NCBI GenBank assembly: GCA_027064085.1
Contig: JAMOQH010000044.1
Coordinates: forward strand, 1 to 16,731
Reading direction: 5' to 3'
Length of the DNA stretch: 16,731 nt
Source of the DNA: a bacterium
GTDB taxonomy: Bacteria; UBP6; JAFGXH01
Positions 6,814 through 15,001 of the stretch are shown here, one piece after another; position 1 is the stretch's first letter, and the number at the start of each line of letters is the position of its first letter. The notes below the pieces were generated by a model. It did not search any database, was not told the origin of the DNA, and saw only the letters and a program-made list of their open reading frames with translations. A program made the translations under genes and the position numbers.

Positions 6814-7887
6814 ATGAATAAATTAATAATATTTTTTACAGTTTTTATTTCAATTTTCTTTTATTCTTGTTCAACACATAAAGCTTTTGATGTAGAAGAT
6901 GAAATGATGGGTGGTCATAAAGAGGCAACAGAATCTCCTATAGGAGTTTTTTGGCCATCATTAGAAACAACAAGTAGAAAGGCGAAAAAGAAGTCAGAAA
7001 ACTTGATTTCAGCATATTATTCACTTTTTTATATTCCTAAAAACAATGAATTACATATTACTTCAATTGCGAATAATCAGGTAAGTGAAATAAAAGTAAA
7101 AGACGCTGCTGCTCCAACAGATGTAATACTTGTTTCTGAATTTAAGGGAGCAACTATATATAAACTTTTCTTTAATGATGAAAGATCAAAGAAAATTGAA
7201 GCTATAATTGCTAAAAAGAAGAAACTAAATAAAATTAAGAAAATACATATAAACGCGATGAAGATTACAGAGGATCCTGAAGTAATGGTAAAAAAGATAA
7301 TTCTTAAAAAAATAAAAGATAAATTAGCAGAAAGGATTCAAGAGAAATATATAGATAAAGACTACAAGCTGAATGCTAATTTTTTAGTTGTAAAAGTTTA
7401 TGATTTTAGATATAGAAATGTTCAAAAAACAATAGAGTTTAAATTTGATTATATATTTACAAAATTAAAAGTTACTAAACCTGATTATGCTGCTAACTTA
7501 GGCTCAATTGAAGATAGTATTGCTTCAAATATGGAAAATGGTAATTACAAAGAAGCACAAAAATTTAATGAAATTTACAAGCCTATTGCTCCAGATAAGG
7601 TGAAATATTATAAAAATGCTTATATTATAAATATGAAATTAAATGATAAAATGGCTGCTGTTTTGGTTTTAATAGAGCAAATAGAAAATACGGATAACTT
7701 AAAGCAAGATAAAGATAATGTAAAAATAATTAAAAGTATATTTAAAAAAGAACTTAAAAGAAGAGACTGGTATAAATTTAATAGAAATATTACTAAAAAC
7801 TATAGAAAGTACTTAAGAGGAAAACTTAAAAAAGAAAAATTTGTTGAAGTTTTAAAAAATCTTGTTATTGAGTATTCTTTAGATTAA
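6814..7887 (+). CDS. Lipoprotein of unknown function
   Basis: I do not recognise this 357-aa protein. It has a lipoprotein signal peptide: Lys3, a hydrophobic core, and the lipobox FYSC with the lipidated Cys at residue 19. The residue after it (Ser20) would allow outer-membrane sorting by the E. coli rule. The central part is Lys/Ile-rich alpha/beta sequence. The segment at about 225-320 (two antiparallel-helix-like stretches around GNYKEAQKFNEIY) resembles a TPR-type repeat. It has its own promoter and RBS. Its 3' end overlaps the convergent ftsE by 9 bp (7879-7887), with no terminator between, so the two transcripts run into each other. Confidence 0.8.
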   Translation: MNKLIIFFTVFISIFFYSCSTHKAFDVEDEMMGGHKEATESPIGVFWPSLETTSRKAKKKSENLISAYYSLFYIPKNNELHITSIANNQVSEIKVKDAAAPTDVILVSEFKGATIYKLFFNDERSKKIEAIIAKKKKLNKIKKIHINAMKITEDPEVMVKKIILKKIKDKLAERIQEKYIDKDYKLNANFLVVKVYDFRYRNVQKTIEFKFDYIFTKLKVTKPDYAANLGSIEDSIASNMENGNYKEAQKFNEIYKPIAPDKVKYYKNAYIINMKLNDKMAAVLVLIEQIENTDNLKQDKDNVKIIKSIFKKELKRRDWYKFNRNITKNYRKYLRGKLKKEKFVEVLKNLVIEYSLD

Positions 7888-8529
7888 TCTACCATCTTTT
7901 ATATTCAAAACTCTTTTTTTATATTTTTTTATCATAGAATCATCATGTGTAGCGATAATAACTGTAGTTCCATTATTATTAGCTTTTTCAAAAAGGGTCA
8001 TAATTTCTAGTGTAATTACAGGGTCTAGGTTTCCTGTTGGTTCGTCTGCAAGTAATATTGCAGGAGAATTTATTAAGGCTCTCGCAATCGCAACTCTTTG
8101 TTGTTCTCCACCGGATAAATTAAGAGGGAAATAATCTTTTCTATGTTCTAAACTAACTGCTTTTAGCATAGAATTTACTCTTGTTTTAATTATCTTTTTA
8201 GGAAGATTTAATATTTCAAGTGCGATTGCGATATTTTCAAAAACTGTTTTGCTGTTTATCAATTTAAAATCCTGAAATACAACTCCGATATTTCTTCTAA
8301 GATATGGGATTGAGTTGTGCTTTAACCTTGAAATATTTTTATTTTTTATTAAAATTTGTCCTTTGGTAGGCATTTCTTCAAGAAATAATAATTTTAGTAA
8401 AGTTGATTTACCTGCTCCACTTGCTCCTGTAAGAAATACAAATTCACCTTTATCAATTATCATATTTACATCTTTTAAGACAACATTTTTTCCATCATAA
8501 CTTTTATAAACATGAAACAACTGAATCAT
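7879..8529 (-). CDS. ftsE: Cell-division ABC ATPase FtsE
   Basis: FtsE is the ATPase of the FtsEX complex, which activates periplasmic murein hydrolases at the septum. The 216-aa product has Walker A GASGAGKST (35-43), Q-loop Gln86 in GVVFQDFKL, signature LSGGEQQR (138-145), Walker B ILLADE (158-163) and the H-loop His195. The RRNIGVVFQDFKL and PTGNLDP wording and the length favour FtsE over LolD or MacB-type ATPases, which it otherwise resembles. It overlaps the upstream gene by 4 bp (ATGA), so translation is coupled. FtsX, its usual immediate downstream partner, is absent: the downstream side is the convergent lipoprotein gene. Confidence 0.85.
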   Translation of the reverse strand: MIQLFHVYKSYDGKNVVLKDVNMIIDKGEFVFLTGASGAGKSTLLKLLFLEEMPTKGQILIKNKNISRLKHNSIPYLRRNIGVVFQDFKLINSKTVFENIAIALEILNLPKKIIKTRVNSMLKAVSLEHRKDYFPLNLSGGEQQRVAIARALINSPAILLADEPTGNLDPVITLEIMTLFEKANNNGTTVIIATHDDSMIKKYKKRVLNIKDGRLI

Positions 8530-9359
8530 AAATCAATCCTATTATATTTTAAATATTTTGGATATTCTTTTTTTATTTTATCTAAATAGATTTTAGCTTT
8601 TTCTTGATTATTATTTTTATATATTGATATTAGCAAGTGGTAGTATAGAGGATTTTTTTTATTTATACTCTCCACTTGTTTTATATTTTTATTTTTCAGA
8701 TAGTTTAAATATTGTGATATTATACTAAAATATGGGTCATTTGGTAATACTAATGAGTATTTTAGTGCCATTTCTATATCTAAATCATCAAGTAATTCAG
8801 AAAGTACTATTGCTGTTTCTATATTTTTATTAAGTGGCGTTGAATTTATATTGTGTTTGTGCACTGTATTGAGTTCATTATTCTTATTTTTTTTATTTTT
8901 TTCTCCATTTGTATTTTTAGTAGGATAAAACACTGTCTTATCCTTACTCTTGGCGAGATCAGTAGATTTATTTATTTCTTTTTTTATATTTTTATTATCT
9001 TCATTTTTAGAGTTATAAATGCTTATTATCTCTTTGTCTAATAGTTTTTTAGGCTTTTTATCAATAATAAATTCTAAAGAATTTATTATTGATTTATCAA
9101 ATTTTTCTTTATTAATGAGTTTTAGAATATTATTAACATTTTTATTAAATTCTTTTTTAGTATATTTATCTAATAATATATAAAGTTTTTGTTTAGCTTT
9201 TTCTTGGTATCCTAGATTATAGATAGAATTAATCAATTTAATATTTTTACTTAATGAATCTTTTTCTTTTTGTAATGAAAAAAAATTATTCATATCACTA
9301 CTAGAATATATATTTAATGAAAATATAAATAAAATAAAATATTTAATAATCTTATTCAT
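8526..9359 (-). CDS. Exported protein with TPR-like helical repeats, unknown function
   Basis: The 277-aa product has an N-terminal signal peptide (about residues 1-20) with no clear lipobox. Helical segments with the spacing of tetratricopeptide repeats occur near 40-75 (LGYQEKAKQKLYILLDKY) and at the C-terminus, with YYHLLISIYKNNNQEKAKIYLDKI as the clearest unit. They are separated by a Lys/Asn-rich low-complexity linker at about 110-175. TPR proteins usually act as assembly scaffolds. Its stop overlaps the ftsE start by 4 bp and its start overlaps the folK stop by 1 bp. The coupling to ftsE suggests an envelope or division-linked role, but that is inference. Confidence 0.75.
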   Translation of the reverse strand: MNKIIKYFILFIFSLNIYSSSDMNNFFSLQKEKDSLSKNIKLINSIYNLGYQEKAKQKLYILLDKYTKKEFNKNVNNILKLINKEKFDKSIINSLEFIIDKKPKKLLDKEIISIYNSKNEDNKNIKKEINKSTDLAKSKDKTVFYPTKNTNGEKNKKNKNNELNTVHKHNINSTPLNKNIETAIVLSELLDDLDIEMALKYSLVLPNDPYFSIISQYLNYLKNKNIKQVESINKKNPLYYHLLISIYKNNNQEKAKIYLDKIKKEYPKYLKYNRIDL

Positions 9360-9856
9360 TATACCTTTTCTATATAATATTCTTTTACTCTTTTTAATAT
9401 GGTAAGTCTTTTGGATATATCCTTGTTTAATATTTTAGCATGAGGTTCAACTTCAAGAAATGGTTCAAGAACAAATATTCTATTAAACATTTCTTTATGA
9501 GGTAAAGTTAATCTGTAATCATTCATTATTATATCATTATAGCTAAGAATGTCTAAATCAAGAACTCTATCTCCCCAGTGTTGCTCTTTGCTTCTGTTTC
9601 TTCCAAAAGTAGCTTCTATCTTTAATAAATTATCTAAAAGAGAGTAGGGGGAAAGATTAGTTTTAGCTTTAATAACCATATTAAAAAAATTTTTAGTACT
9701 ATTCTTACCAACTGGTTCGGTTTCATATATAGAAGATTGTTTTATTATTTTAACTTTTTTTTCTAATTCTTTTATTGCATTTTTTATTTGTTCATTTGGA
9801 TTTTTTTTATTACTGCCTAATCCAATATATACAGTAAAAAACTTATTATTTATCAT
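9359..9856 (-). CDS. folK: 2-amino-4-hydroxy-6-hydroxymethyldihydropteridine pyrophosphokinase (HPPK)
   Basis: FolK transfers pyrophosphate from ATP to 6-hydroxymethyl-dihydropterin, the step before dihydropteroate synthase in folate synthesis. The conserved blocks are in order: VYIGLGSN (9-16), SSIYETEPVG (41-50), FGRNR, then WGDRVLDLDIL with the Mg-binding pair Asp100/Asp102, and LPHKEMFNRIFVLEPF. The frame is open further upstream to a TTG at 9883, but that would add nine non-conserved residues and extend the overlap to 38 bp. The ATG at 9856 places VYIGLGSN at the usual distance from the N-terminus, giving 165 aa and an 11-bp overlap with the upstream lipoprotein gene. It is a housekeeping gene within a run of envelope genes. 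Confidence 0.92.
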   Translation of the reverse strand: MINNKFFTVYIGLGSNKKNPNEQIKNAIKELEKKVKIIKQSSIYETEPVGKNSTKNFFNMVIKAKTNLSPYSLLDNLLKIEATFGRNRSKEQHWGDRVLDLDILSYNDIIMNDYRLTLPHKEMFNRIFVLEPFLEVEPHAKILNKDISKRLTILKRVKEYYIEKV

Positions 9857-10532
9857 TTTTATTTTTTCCCTTAGCTTTTTCAAGGTTAATTTTGGCTTTT
9901 AATCTAACTCTTGTGTCTATTTTTCCATCATCATCATCATCAAAACCAATTTGTATTAATTTGTTTTTTCTAAAAAATAAATATGAATCAAGAGTTCCAT
10001 TATGAGTTCTATCAATGACAACTCTATTGAGTTTTTGATGTTTATATAAATATCTTTTATATGGTTTGATGTTTTCATTAATTGTTAAATCTTTGTTAAT
10101 TGGATTTTTTTTAAAGTTTTCTTCTTTTATAATAAGATTTTTTTCATAATACCTTATTGTATCAATAAATCCATTTAAGTCTAAATCAATATATTCTTTT
10201 TTTATATTACCTTTTTGAGAATAAAATTTATAATAGTTTACTTTTCCATCAAAGTTTAAGTCAATTTCTCTTCTTGATAATATTTTTTTTGTTTGATCAT
10301 CATTTGTTTTTATTTCTTGATATATTTTCCACATATCAGCATTTCCATCTTTGTTTACATCATAAGATGCAACAAGTGGATTGTCTTTATATCTATTATC
10401 TATAATTTTTTTCTTTTTAGTATTTTGAATTATTTTAGTATTTTGCTTTTTCTGTGTTTTTTTATTAGATGAACATGATACAAATATAGCGGTAAGTAAT
10501 ACTAAAAAAGAAATTGTTTTTAATCGTTCCAT
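9846..10532 (-). CDS. Lipoprotein with DxDxDG (EF-hand/thrombospondin-3-like) repeats
   Basis: The 228-aa product has a lipoprotein signal peptide with lipobox FVSC (Cys20), followed by a Lys/Gln/Asn-rich linker. It then carries five spaced copies of a short acidic motif: DVNKDGNAD (58-66), DLNFDGKVN (91-99), DLDLNGFID (116-124), DRTHNGTLD (174-182) and DDDDDGKID (198-206). Most are followed by an aromatic beta-strand such as MWKIY or YYKFY. The D-x-D/N-x-D/N-G-x-x-D spacing is that of Ca2+-binding loops in EF-hands and thrombospondin type 3 repeats; two copies have non-acidic substitutions and may not bind. Such lipoproteins are common in myxobacteria-like genomes but have no defined role. 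It lies 7 bp after the DUF4332 gene. Confidence 0.82.
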   Translation of the reverse strand: MERLKTISFLVLLTAIFVSCSSNKKTQKKQNTKIIQNTKKKKIIDNRYKDNPLVASYDVNKDGNADMWKIYQEIKTNDDQTKKILSRREIDLNFDGKVNYYKFYSQKGNIKKEYIDLDLNGFIDTIRYYEKNLIIKEENFKKNPINKDLTINENIKPYKRYLYKHQKLNRVVIDRTHNGTLDSYLFFRKNKLIQIGFDDDDDGKIDTRVRLKAKINLEKAKGKNKNDK

Positions 10533-10539
10533 AATATCT

Positions 10540-10998
10540 CTATAAAATAATTATTTTAAGCTTTAGTGCTAAAGATTTCCATACATCTAGATTTTCTCTA
10601 TTAGGTGTAAATGGAGATATATTAAATTTTTTATTTACTTCAATTAATTTTTTTTCGACTTCTTTAATGTTAATTGTTTGAAATTTTCTAATCGTTTTTA
10701 CATTTGCTTTAAATAATAATTTGGCTGCAGTTGGACCAACGCCTTTTATTCTTAGTAAATCAAAAATATTAACAATTTTCATTAACTTTTCTATTTTTAA
10801 TTTATATTTTTGAGAATTAAGAGCTCTATCTTTTGATGTCTTGTTAATTAATAAAAAATCATTAGTTGTTTTAATATTATTTTTCTTTAGTTTTGTAATA
10901 AATGATTTCTTAATATTGAGTGATTTTGATAAGTCTTCAATATTGTAGGTATTTGCAAAGAGCCCAATTGAAATAATAAATAATAATATTTTAAACAT
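10540..10998 (-). CDS. Exported DUF4332 (helix-hairpin-helix) protein
   Basis: The 152-aa product has a signal peptide (Lys3, hydrophobic core, probable cleavage after FA at about 15). What follows matches the DUF4332 layout. A first degenerate HhH half occupies about 20-60. The phrase DLLRIKGVGPTAAKLLFKANVKTI (split here as DLLRIKGVGP and AAKLLFKANVKTI, 80-103) gives a clear HhH hairpin at GVGP (86-89). The ending VEKKLIEVNKK plus PNRENLDVWKSLA is typical. HhH folds usually bind DNA backbone, so an exported version is odd; a structural or peptidoglycan/protein-binding role is possible. Its start overlaps the VWA gene stop by 1 bp. Confidence 0.78.
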   Translation of the reverse strand: MFKILLFIISIGLFANTYNIEDLSKSLNIKKSFITKLKKNNIKTTNDFLLINKTSKDRALNSQKYKLKIEKLMKIVNIFDLLRIKGVGPTAAKLLFKANVKTIRKFQTINIKEVEKKLIEVNKKFNISPFTPNRENLDVWKSLALKLKIIIL

Positions 10999-12926
10999 TA
11001 TTCAATAACTCCATAATAAATTTCTACATTAGAGCCAGGTTGTGGACATTCACCCGATTCTTGTGGAAATAAAATTTTTAAGCATTCCTTTTCACCTTCA
11101 CCATTTTTACCACAAGGAACTTTTTCTAAATAATCTGTAATATTAATTCTTTCTGAAAATGGTTTATCTAGATTTTCTTTACAAATTCTATAAAGCTCTT
11201 CTCCTGTTTTATCTGCGTTTTCTGGTGTAGTTGTATAGGTCCAAGGCGAGTTTAAACTTGTTGTTTTACCATGTTCTAGATTTTTATCTGAAGGTTCAAA
11301 TATATTAATTACGATAGAACATGGAGTATCTGTTCTATTTATCAGCCTATATTCACATTTACTATCAGCTAATCTTGCTCCAATAAGAGACAAAGGTGTT
11401 CCAAAATCTTCAAGACAAATTGAATATTTATAGCTATCTTTTACATTTTTGGCTTCCACAAGTTTTTCCATCTCTAAAAATCTTCTTCCTGGAGTTGCAT
11501 AAGAGCCTTTTAGTTTAGTTGTAACTGCATCATGCAGGTTTTCATAAGAAGCTGCAATTTTATCAGCACAGACACCATTGTCACAAAACTGGTTTGCAGG
11601 ACATGTTCCATTTAATTCTGTTGCAGAGCAGGTGTTTTCTACACACTTAACACCTTTCTCTGTAACTTCGCAATGTTTCCCCTCATCACATTTACCATTT
11701 AGGTATTCTTCAGAGCATGCATTTTCAGATATAATTGGAAGCTTGTTTGGTATTCCTGCAGCATTATTAAAACAAGTGGTATATAAGTCTGATGTCATAT
11801 TACAGTGTGTTGGATCAGTTTCATCATTTGTACATGAACATGTAGTTGTTACATTATTACTGCATGTATTATAATTTAAGTCAAACATCTGTTGTGATAA
11901 TTGACTTGAGCTATATCTACAATTTTGATAAGCAAATGGTATTGAGGAACTTTGAGATTGTGCTCCTTGACCCATGTCATTAATTTCACCTGTCCAACAA
12001 TTTAGTGGTCCTACAATAGTTGCAAATCCAACTTTTGTATAATCTCCACCCTTTAAGTTAACAAGAAAATCAAAGTAATCAGATACAGGTTTTAATTTGT
12101 TTTGTTCTTCAGCATTTCTGTCTGTAACTACTTTTGTTGCTTCAGGAATAAGATCTGATTGTTCAATACAGTCTCTTCCTCTTACTTTTGCTACTGGAAA
12201 ATTGGAAAAAGAGGGGTCATCTTCAATTGCTAGTCCTGTTACGGGGTCGTAAGCTCTTAAGCCTGTAGAGCAATCATCTTCATCTCCAATAACAATTACC
12301 ATTAACTTTGCTTCAGGTCTTAGAAATCCTCTATTTTCTGCATTTAACCTTTCTGGACTTAATGCTTTTTTCATGGCGTCAAGGCCTCTTTCTATGCCGG
12401 ATCCATCTATACCTGTACACTTAATTGTATACTTTAGCAAATCAACAACATTATCGTTATCTGCATTTTCCAAATATCTTTTAGTTTCATTTTGTACATT
12501 GCAATTTAGCTTAATATGATCAGGATTACCTTCAATAGGATCGGGAACTTCTGAATAAGATGTTTTTATTCTAAGTAGCCTACCGTCTTCATTTAATTTA
12601 ACCGCATCTGATTTTGTTTGAGCATACTCCCACATAGAAGTTGTTATTACTCCAATGTGATAAGATGTTTTGCCCTCATCAGCTGACTTTTTAATCATTT
12701 TCATAAAGTTTACAATATTTTGTGCAACTTTTTCCTGTTCCTCTTTCATCGATCCAGAGTTGTCAACAACAAACAATATATCAACAACCACATTGTCTCC
12801 ACCTTCTAAAGCATATTTATCAATTTTTTGTGATATTGAAGTTGCTCCTAATTGTTGTAGAGGGCGATTTTGACAAGAAGTAAATATTAAAACTAAGATT
12901 GAAAATAAAAATAATTGTTTATACAT
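10998..12926 (-). CDS. VWA-domain lipoprotein with Cys-rich repeats
   Basis: The 642-aa product begins with a lipoprotein signal (lipobox FTSC, Cys18). A von Willebrand A domain spans about 46-310 with a complete MIDAS start DNSGSM (Asp55, Ser57, Ser59) and a strand IVIGDEDDC (Asp215). It therefore should bind a divalent ion and a protein or surface ligand. A Cys-rich region at 340-456 ends in two tandem repeats of the type ACSxxxLNGxCxxGxxCxxxxGVxC (402-428 and 432-453), seen in myxobacterial surface proteins. The C-terminal 180 residues hold a further set of cysteines. About two dozen cysteines in total imply disulfides in the periplasm or on the surface. It heads a six-gene operon. The RBS is weak (GTGAG). 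Confidence 0.85.
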   Translation of the reverse strand: MYKQLFLFSILVLIFTSCQNRPLQQLGATSISQKIDKYALEGGDNVVVDILFVVDNSGSMKEEQEKVAQNIVNFMKMIKKSADEGKTSYHIGVITTSMWEYAQTKSDAVKLNEDGRLLRIKTSYSEVPDPIEGNPDHIKLNCNVQNETKRYLENADNDNVVDLLKYTIKCTGIDGSGIERGLDAMKKALSPERLNAENRGFLRPEAKLMVIVIGDEDDCSTGLRAYDPVTGLAIEDDPSFSNFPVAKVRGRDCIEQSDLIPEATKVVTDRNAEEQNKLKPVSDYFDFLVNLKGGDYTKVGFATIVGPLNCWTGEINDMGQGAQSQSSSIPFAYQNCRYSSSQLSQQMFDLNYNTCSNNVTTTCSCTNDETDPTHCNMTSDLYTTCFNNAAGIPNKLPIISENACSEEYLNGKCDEGKHCEVTEKGVKCVENTCSATELNGTCPANQFCDNGVCADKIAASYENLHDAVTTKLKGSYATPGRRFLEMEKLVEAKNVKDSYKYSICLEDFGTPLSLIGARLADSKCEYRLINRTDTPCSIVINIFEPSDKNLEHGKTTSLNSPWTYTTTPENADKTGEELYRICKENLDKPFSERINITDYLEKVPCGKNGEGEKECLKILFPQESGECPQPGSNVEIYYGVIE

Positions 12927-12952
12927 TATTAACTCACAAAAAAAACCTATTA

Positions 12953-12981
12953 ATTATAAGATATATGAATTTAATTGTCAA
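12953..12981 (-). promoter_or_regulatory. Consensus sigma-70 promoter of the VWA-ftsE operon
   Basis: TTGACA (12976-12981) and TATAAT (12953-12958) on the minus strand are both perfect consensus hexamers at the optimal 17-base spacing. The start is predicted near 12946, giving a leader of about 20 nt. Such an exact match suggests strong constitutive expression of the six-gene operon. Confidence 0.75.
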
Positions 12982-12996
12982 ATATTAGTTTTATAT

Positions 12997-14493
12997 TTAG
13001 TTTTTAGGTAAGTAGTTTGGATGAACTACTAAATTACTTGCAAGTCTTTTATTTTCAATCCATGAGTTTAAGAATAGGGCTTTATCAATAATGAGAGCTT
13101 GTTCTCTTATTTTTGACTTTTCTGCTTCAAATTTTTCTTTATCAAGATTTATTTTATCTATTTGTGTAACAAGGATACTATCATTTAAATCATATAAGTT
13201 AGGATTTATTGTTCCTTTTTTTATTTTAGATTTAAAAATTTCATTCATTAAGTTTTTTACAATACCTAAATTAGGGATATAGCTATAAGGATTATAAGTA
13301 ATTGCTTTGGCTGTTTCTACTTTACTACCAGGTATTAATTTAGATAGTTCAGTTAAGTTTTTAGCATTTTTAATTTTTTCTTTTATTTCTGACTTTAATT
13401 TAGCAATAGCTTCTTTTTTCTTATTTTCTTTTATTAGATTTTTAGAAATAGATAACTTAACATCTTCAAATTTATCAGAGTAGGCTTCTTTTATACCTGT
13501 AACTTTAATTAAGTGGTAACCAAATTTAGTTTTAACTGGTTTGGATACTTCATTTACTTTTAATTTAAATGCAACTTCAGAGAATTCTTTAACCATCTTG
13601 TTTTTTGTAAAATAGCCTAGTTTTCCACCTGTTGTTTTTGATGGACCTTCGGAGTACTTTTTGGCTAATTCTGAAAAATCAGCATTTTTTACTTCTTTTG
13701 CAATCTTTTCTATTTCTTTTTTTGCTTGAGCATCTGTTTTATTTTTATCTACTTTAATTAAAATATGACTTGCTTCGACTTCTTTTGCATGAGTAAATTC
13801 ATCTTTATGAGAGTCGAAGTATTTTTTAACAGCTTTTTCATTACTTGCTAAAAATTTATTTACTTCATCATCTGTAAGTTTTATTTCATCTTTTTCTAAT
13901 GGAATTTTTATAAATGATAAATCAATTGATTTATTTTTTTCTTTATATTCTTCCCAAAGCTTATCATCGGTAATAGATATTGATGATGTTAATATATTCA
14001 TAGCCTTATTTATGATAATGTCTTTTTTAATATTTTTTTCATATTGTAATGGCGTTGTGTTAAAATAATTTTGAACTATTTTTTTATATGTAGGATAATC
14101 AAATTTTTCATTAACCTGAAAATAAGGAAGATTGGTGATGTAATTATCTTTTTCTTGATTTGTAACTGTTAAATTTAATTTTTTAGCGAAAGCAAGATAA
14201 AGTTGTTCTGCAACAAGTCTTTCAATAACAATTTTATTTAAATCATTTTCGCTAAGACTCTTCTTTTGTTGTTGTTGTTGTAGATAAACCTTTTTTCTAA
14301 GTTCTTGATATTCACCAATACCAATTTTTTTACCATTTAATTTAATGACATAAGTTGCAACATTTTGATTTGGATTTACACTTTGACAACCTCTTGCACC
14401 TGGACCAAAACTTAAAACAAATACAAGTGATATTGCTCCTAGCATTAATGTACCAAGTAATGATGTTGCACCCTTTCTAACAAATTTTAACAT
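12997..14493 (-). CDS. Membrane-anchored parvulin-type peptidyl-prolyl isomerase (PpiD/SurA-like)
   Basis: The 498-aa product is a predicted periplasmic folding catalyst or chaperone anchored by one N-terminal membrane helix (about 9-29). A SurA/PpiD-like N-terminal chaperone region follows, then a single rotamase domain at about 239-333 with the landmarks ASHILIKV, GGKLGYF, FSEVAFKL and FGYHLIKV. PpiD of E. coli is longer (about 620 aa) but also has one parvulin domain; here the region after it is short. A longer frame to an ATG at 14619 exists, but it lies inside the Nudix gene and its extra 42 residues are not family-like. The ATG at 14493 has GAGGAG 6 bases upstream and puts MLKFVRKG right before the membrane helix. 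The FGPGARGC after the helix is not a lipobox. Confidence 0.85.
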   Translation of the reverse strand: MLKFVRKGATSLLGTLMLGAISLVFVLSFGPGARGCQSVNPNQNVATYVIKLNGKKIGIGEYQELRKKVYLQQQQQKKSLSENDLNKIVIERLVAEQLYLAFAKKLNLTVTNQEKDNYITNLPYFQVNEKFDYPTYKKIVQNYFNTTPLQYEKNIKKDIIINKAMNILTSSISITDDKLWEEYKEKNKSIDLSFIKIPLEKDEIKLTDDEVNKFLASNEKAVKKYFDSHKDEFTHAKEVEASHILIKVDKNKTDAQAKKEIEKIAKEVKNADFSELAKKYSEGPSKTTGGKLGYFTKNKMVKEFSEVAFKLKVNEVSKPVKTKFGYHLIKVTGIKEAYSDKFEDVKLSISKNLIKENKKKEAIAKLKSEIKEKIKNAKNLTELSKLIPGSKVETAKAITYNPYSYIPNLGIVKNLMNEIFKSKIKKGTINPNLYDLNDSILVTQIDKINLDKEKFEAEKSKIREQALIIDKALFLNSWIENKRLASNLVVHPNYLPKN

Positions 14494-14524
14494 TATATTC
14501 TCCTCAAATATACATAGGTTAGGG

Positions 14525-14553
14525 ATTTTATACAAAAATTGAATAAAAATCAA
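14525..14553 (-). promoter_or_regulatory. Possible sigma-70 promoter of the PPIase gene
   Basis: TTGATT (14548-14553) and TAAAAT (14525-14530) on the minus strand are 17 bases apart. An overlapping TATAAA gives a 15-base spacing. It falls in the gap between the Nudix stop and the PPIase start, so the PPIase may be transcribed both from here and by read-through. Confidence 0.35.
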
Positions 14554-14572
14554 GGTTTTTTTAGTTATTTTT

Positions 14573-15001
14573 TTATAATTTTGGTTCTTGACCCCTTTCT
14601 TTGTAAACTTTATAGTCATTTAATATCTTATTATGGTCAAAAACCAAGTTTTTAGGTAAAATGTCCAATGAATAAATTTTACATGTTTTAGCATCATCGC
14701 CAGCAATTGGAGAGCCTTTTGCAGAAGCAATAAAAACAGTAGAAATAGTATGAAAACGAGGATCTCTTTTGGGATCTGAATATGTTTTAAATTGTTTAAC
14801 TAAGGTAATATCAAGGCCTGTTTCTTCTTTTGCCTCACGAATAGCTGCGTCTTCGATACTTTCTCCATAATCTACAAATCCACCTGGAATTGCAATGCCT
14901 TGTGGCTCATTTTTTCTCTCTATAAGAAGTATTTTATTGTCAAAATCTAATAATTCAATGATAATATCAACTGTAGGATAAGGGTTTTTGTACTTACTCA
15001 T
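14573..15001 (-). CDS. Nudix hydrolase (ADP-ribose pyrophosphatase-like)
   Basis: The 142-aa product has a perfect Nudix box (GX5EX7REUXEEXGU) at about 41-63, with G41, E47, R55-E56, E59-E60 and G62. It should cleave a nucleoside diphosphate linked to another moiety, using Mg2+ held by the Glu residues. The segment [17 protein letters not shown] resembles ADP-ribose pyrophosphatase-type members (COG1051), but substrate assignment from this alone is tentative. An ATG at 15013 is in frame, but GGAG 6 bases before the ATG at 15001 decides for the shorter form. The gene overlaps the channel gene by 8 bp, so the two are translated together. Confidence 0.85.
   Translation of the reverse strand: MSKYKNPYPTVDIIIELLDFDNKILLIERKNEPQGIAIPGGFVDYGESIEDAAIREAKEETGLDITLVKQFKTYSDPKRDPRFHTISTVFIASAKGSPIAGDDAKTCKIYSLDILPKNLVFDHNKILNDYKVYKERGQEPKL

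Noticed and set aside
9857-9883. Nine-residue N-terminal extension of FolK from a TTG codon
   Set aside because: It would lengthen the overlap with the upstream gene, use a rarer start codon and add residues outside the HPPK fold. The ATG at 9856 fits the family N-terminus.
11578-11874. Plus-strand open frame of 98 codons opposite the VWA gene
   Set aside because: It is antisense to the Cys-rich repeats of a well-supported gene, has no RBS and has no recognisable protein features.
14494-14619. 42-residue N-terminal extension of the PPIase
   Set aside because: It begins inside the Nudix gene, separates the membrane helix from the N-terminus and ignores the strong GAGGAG RBS at the 14493 ATG.
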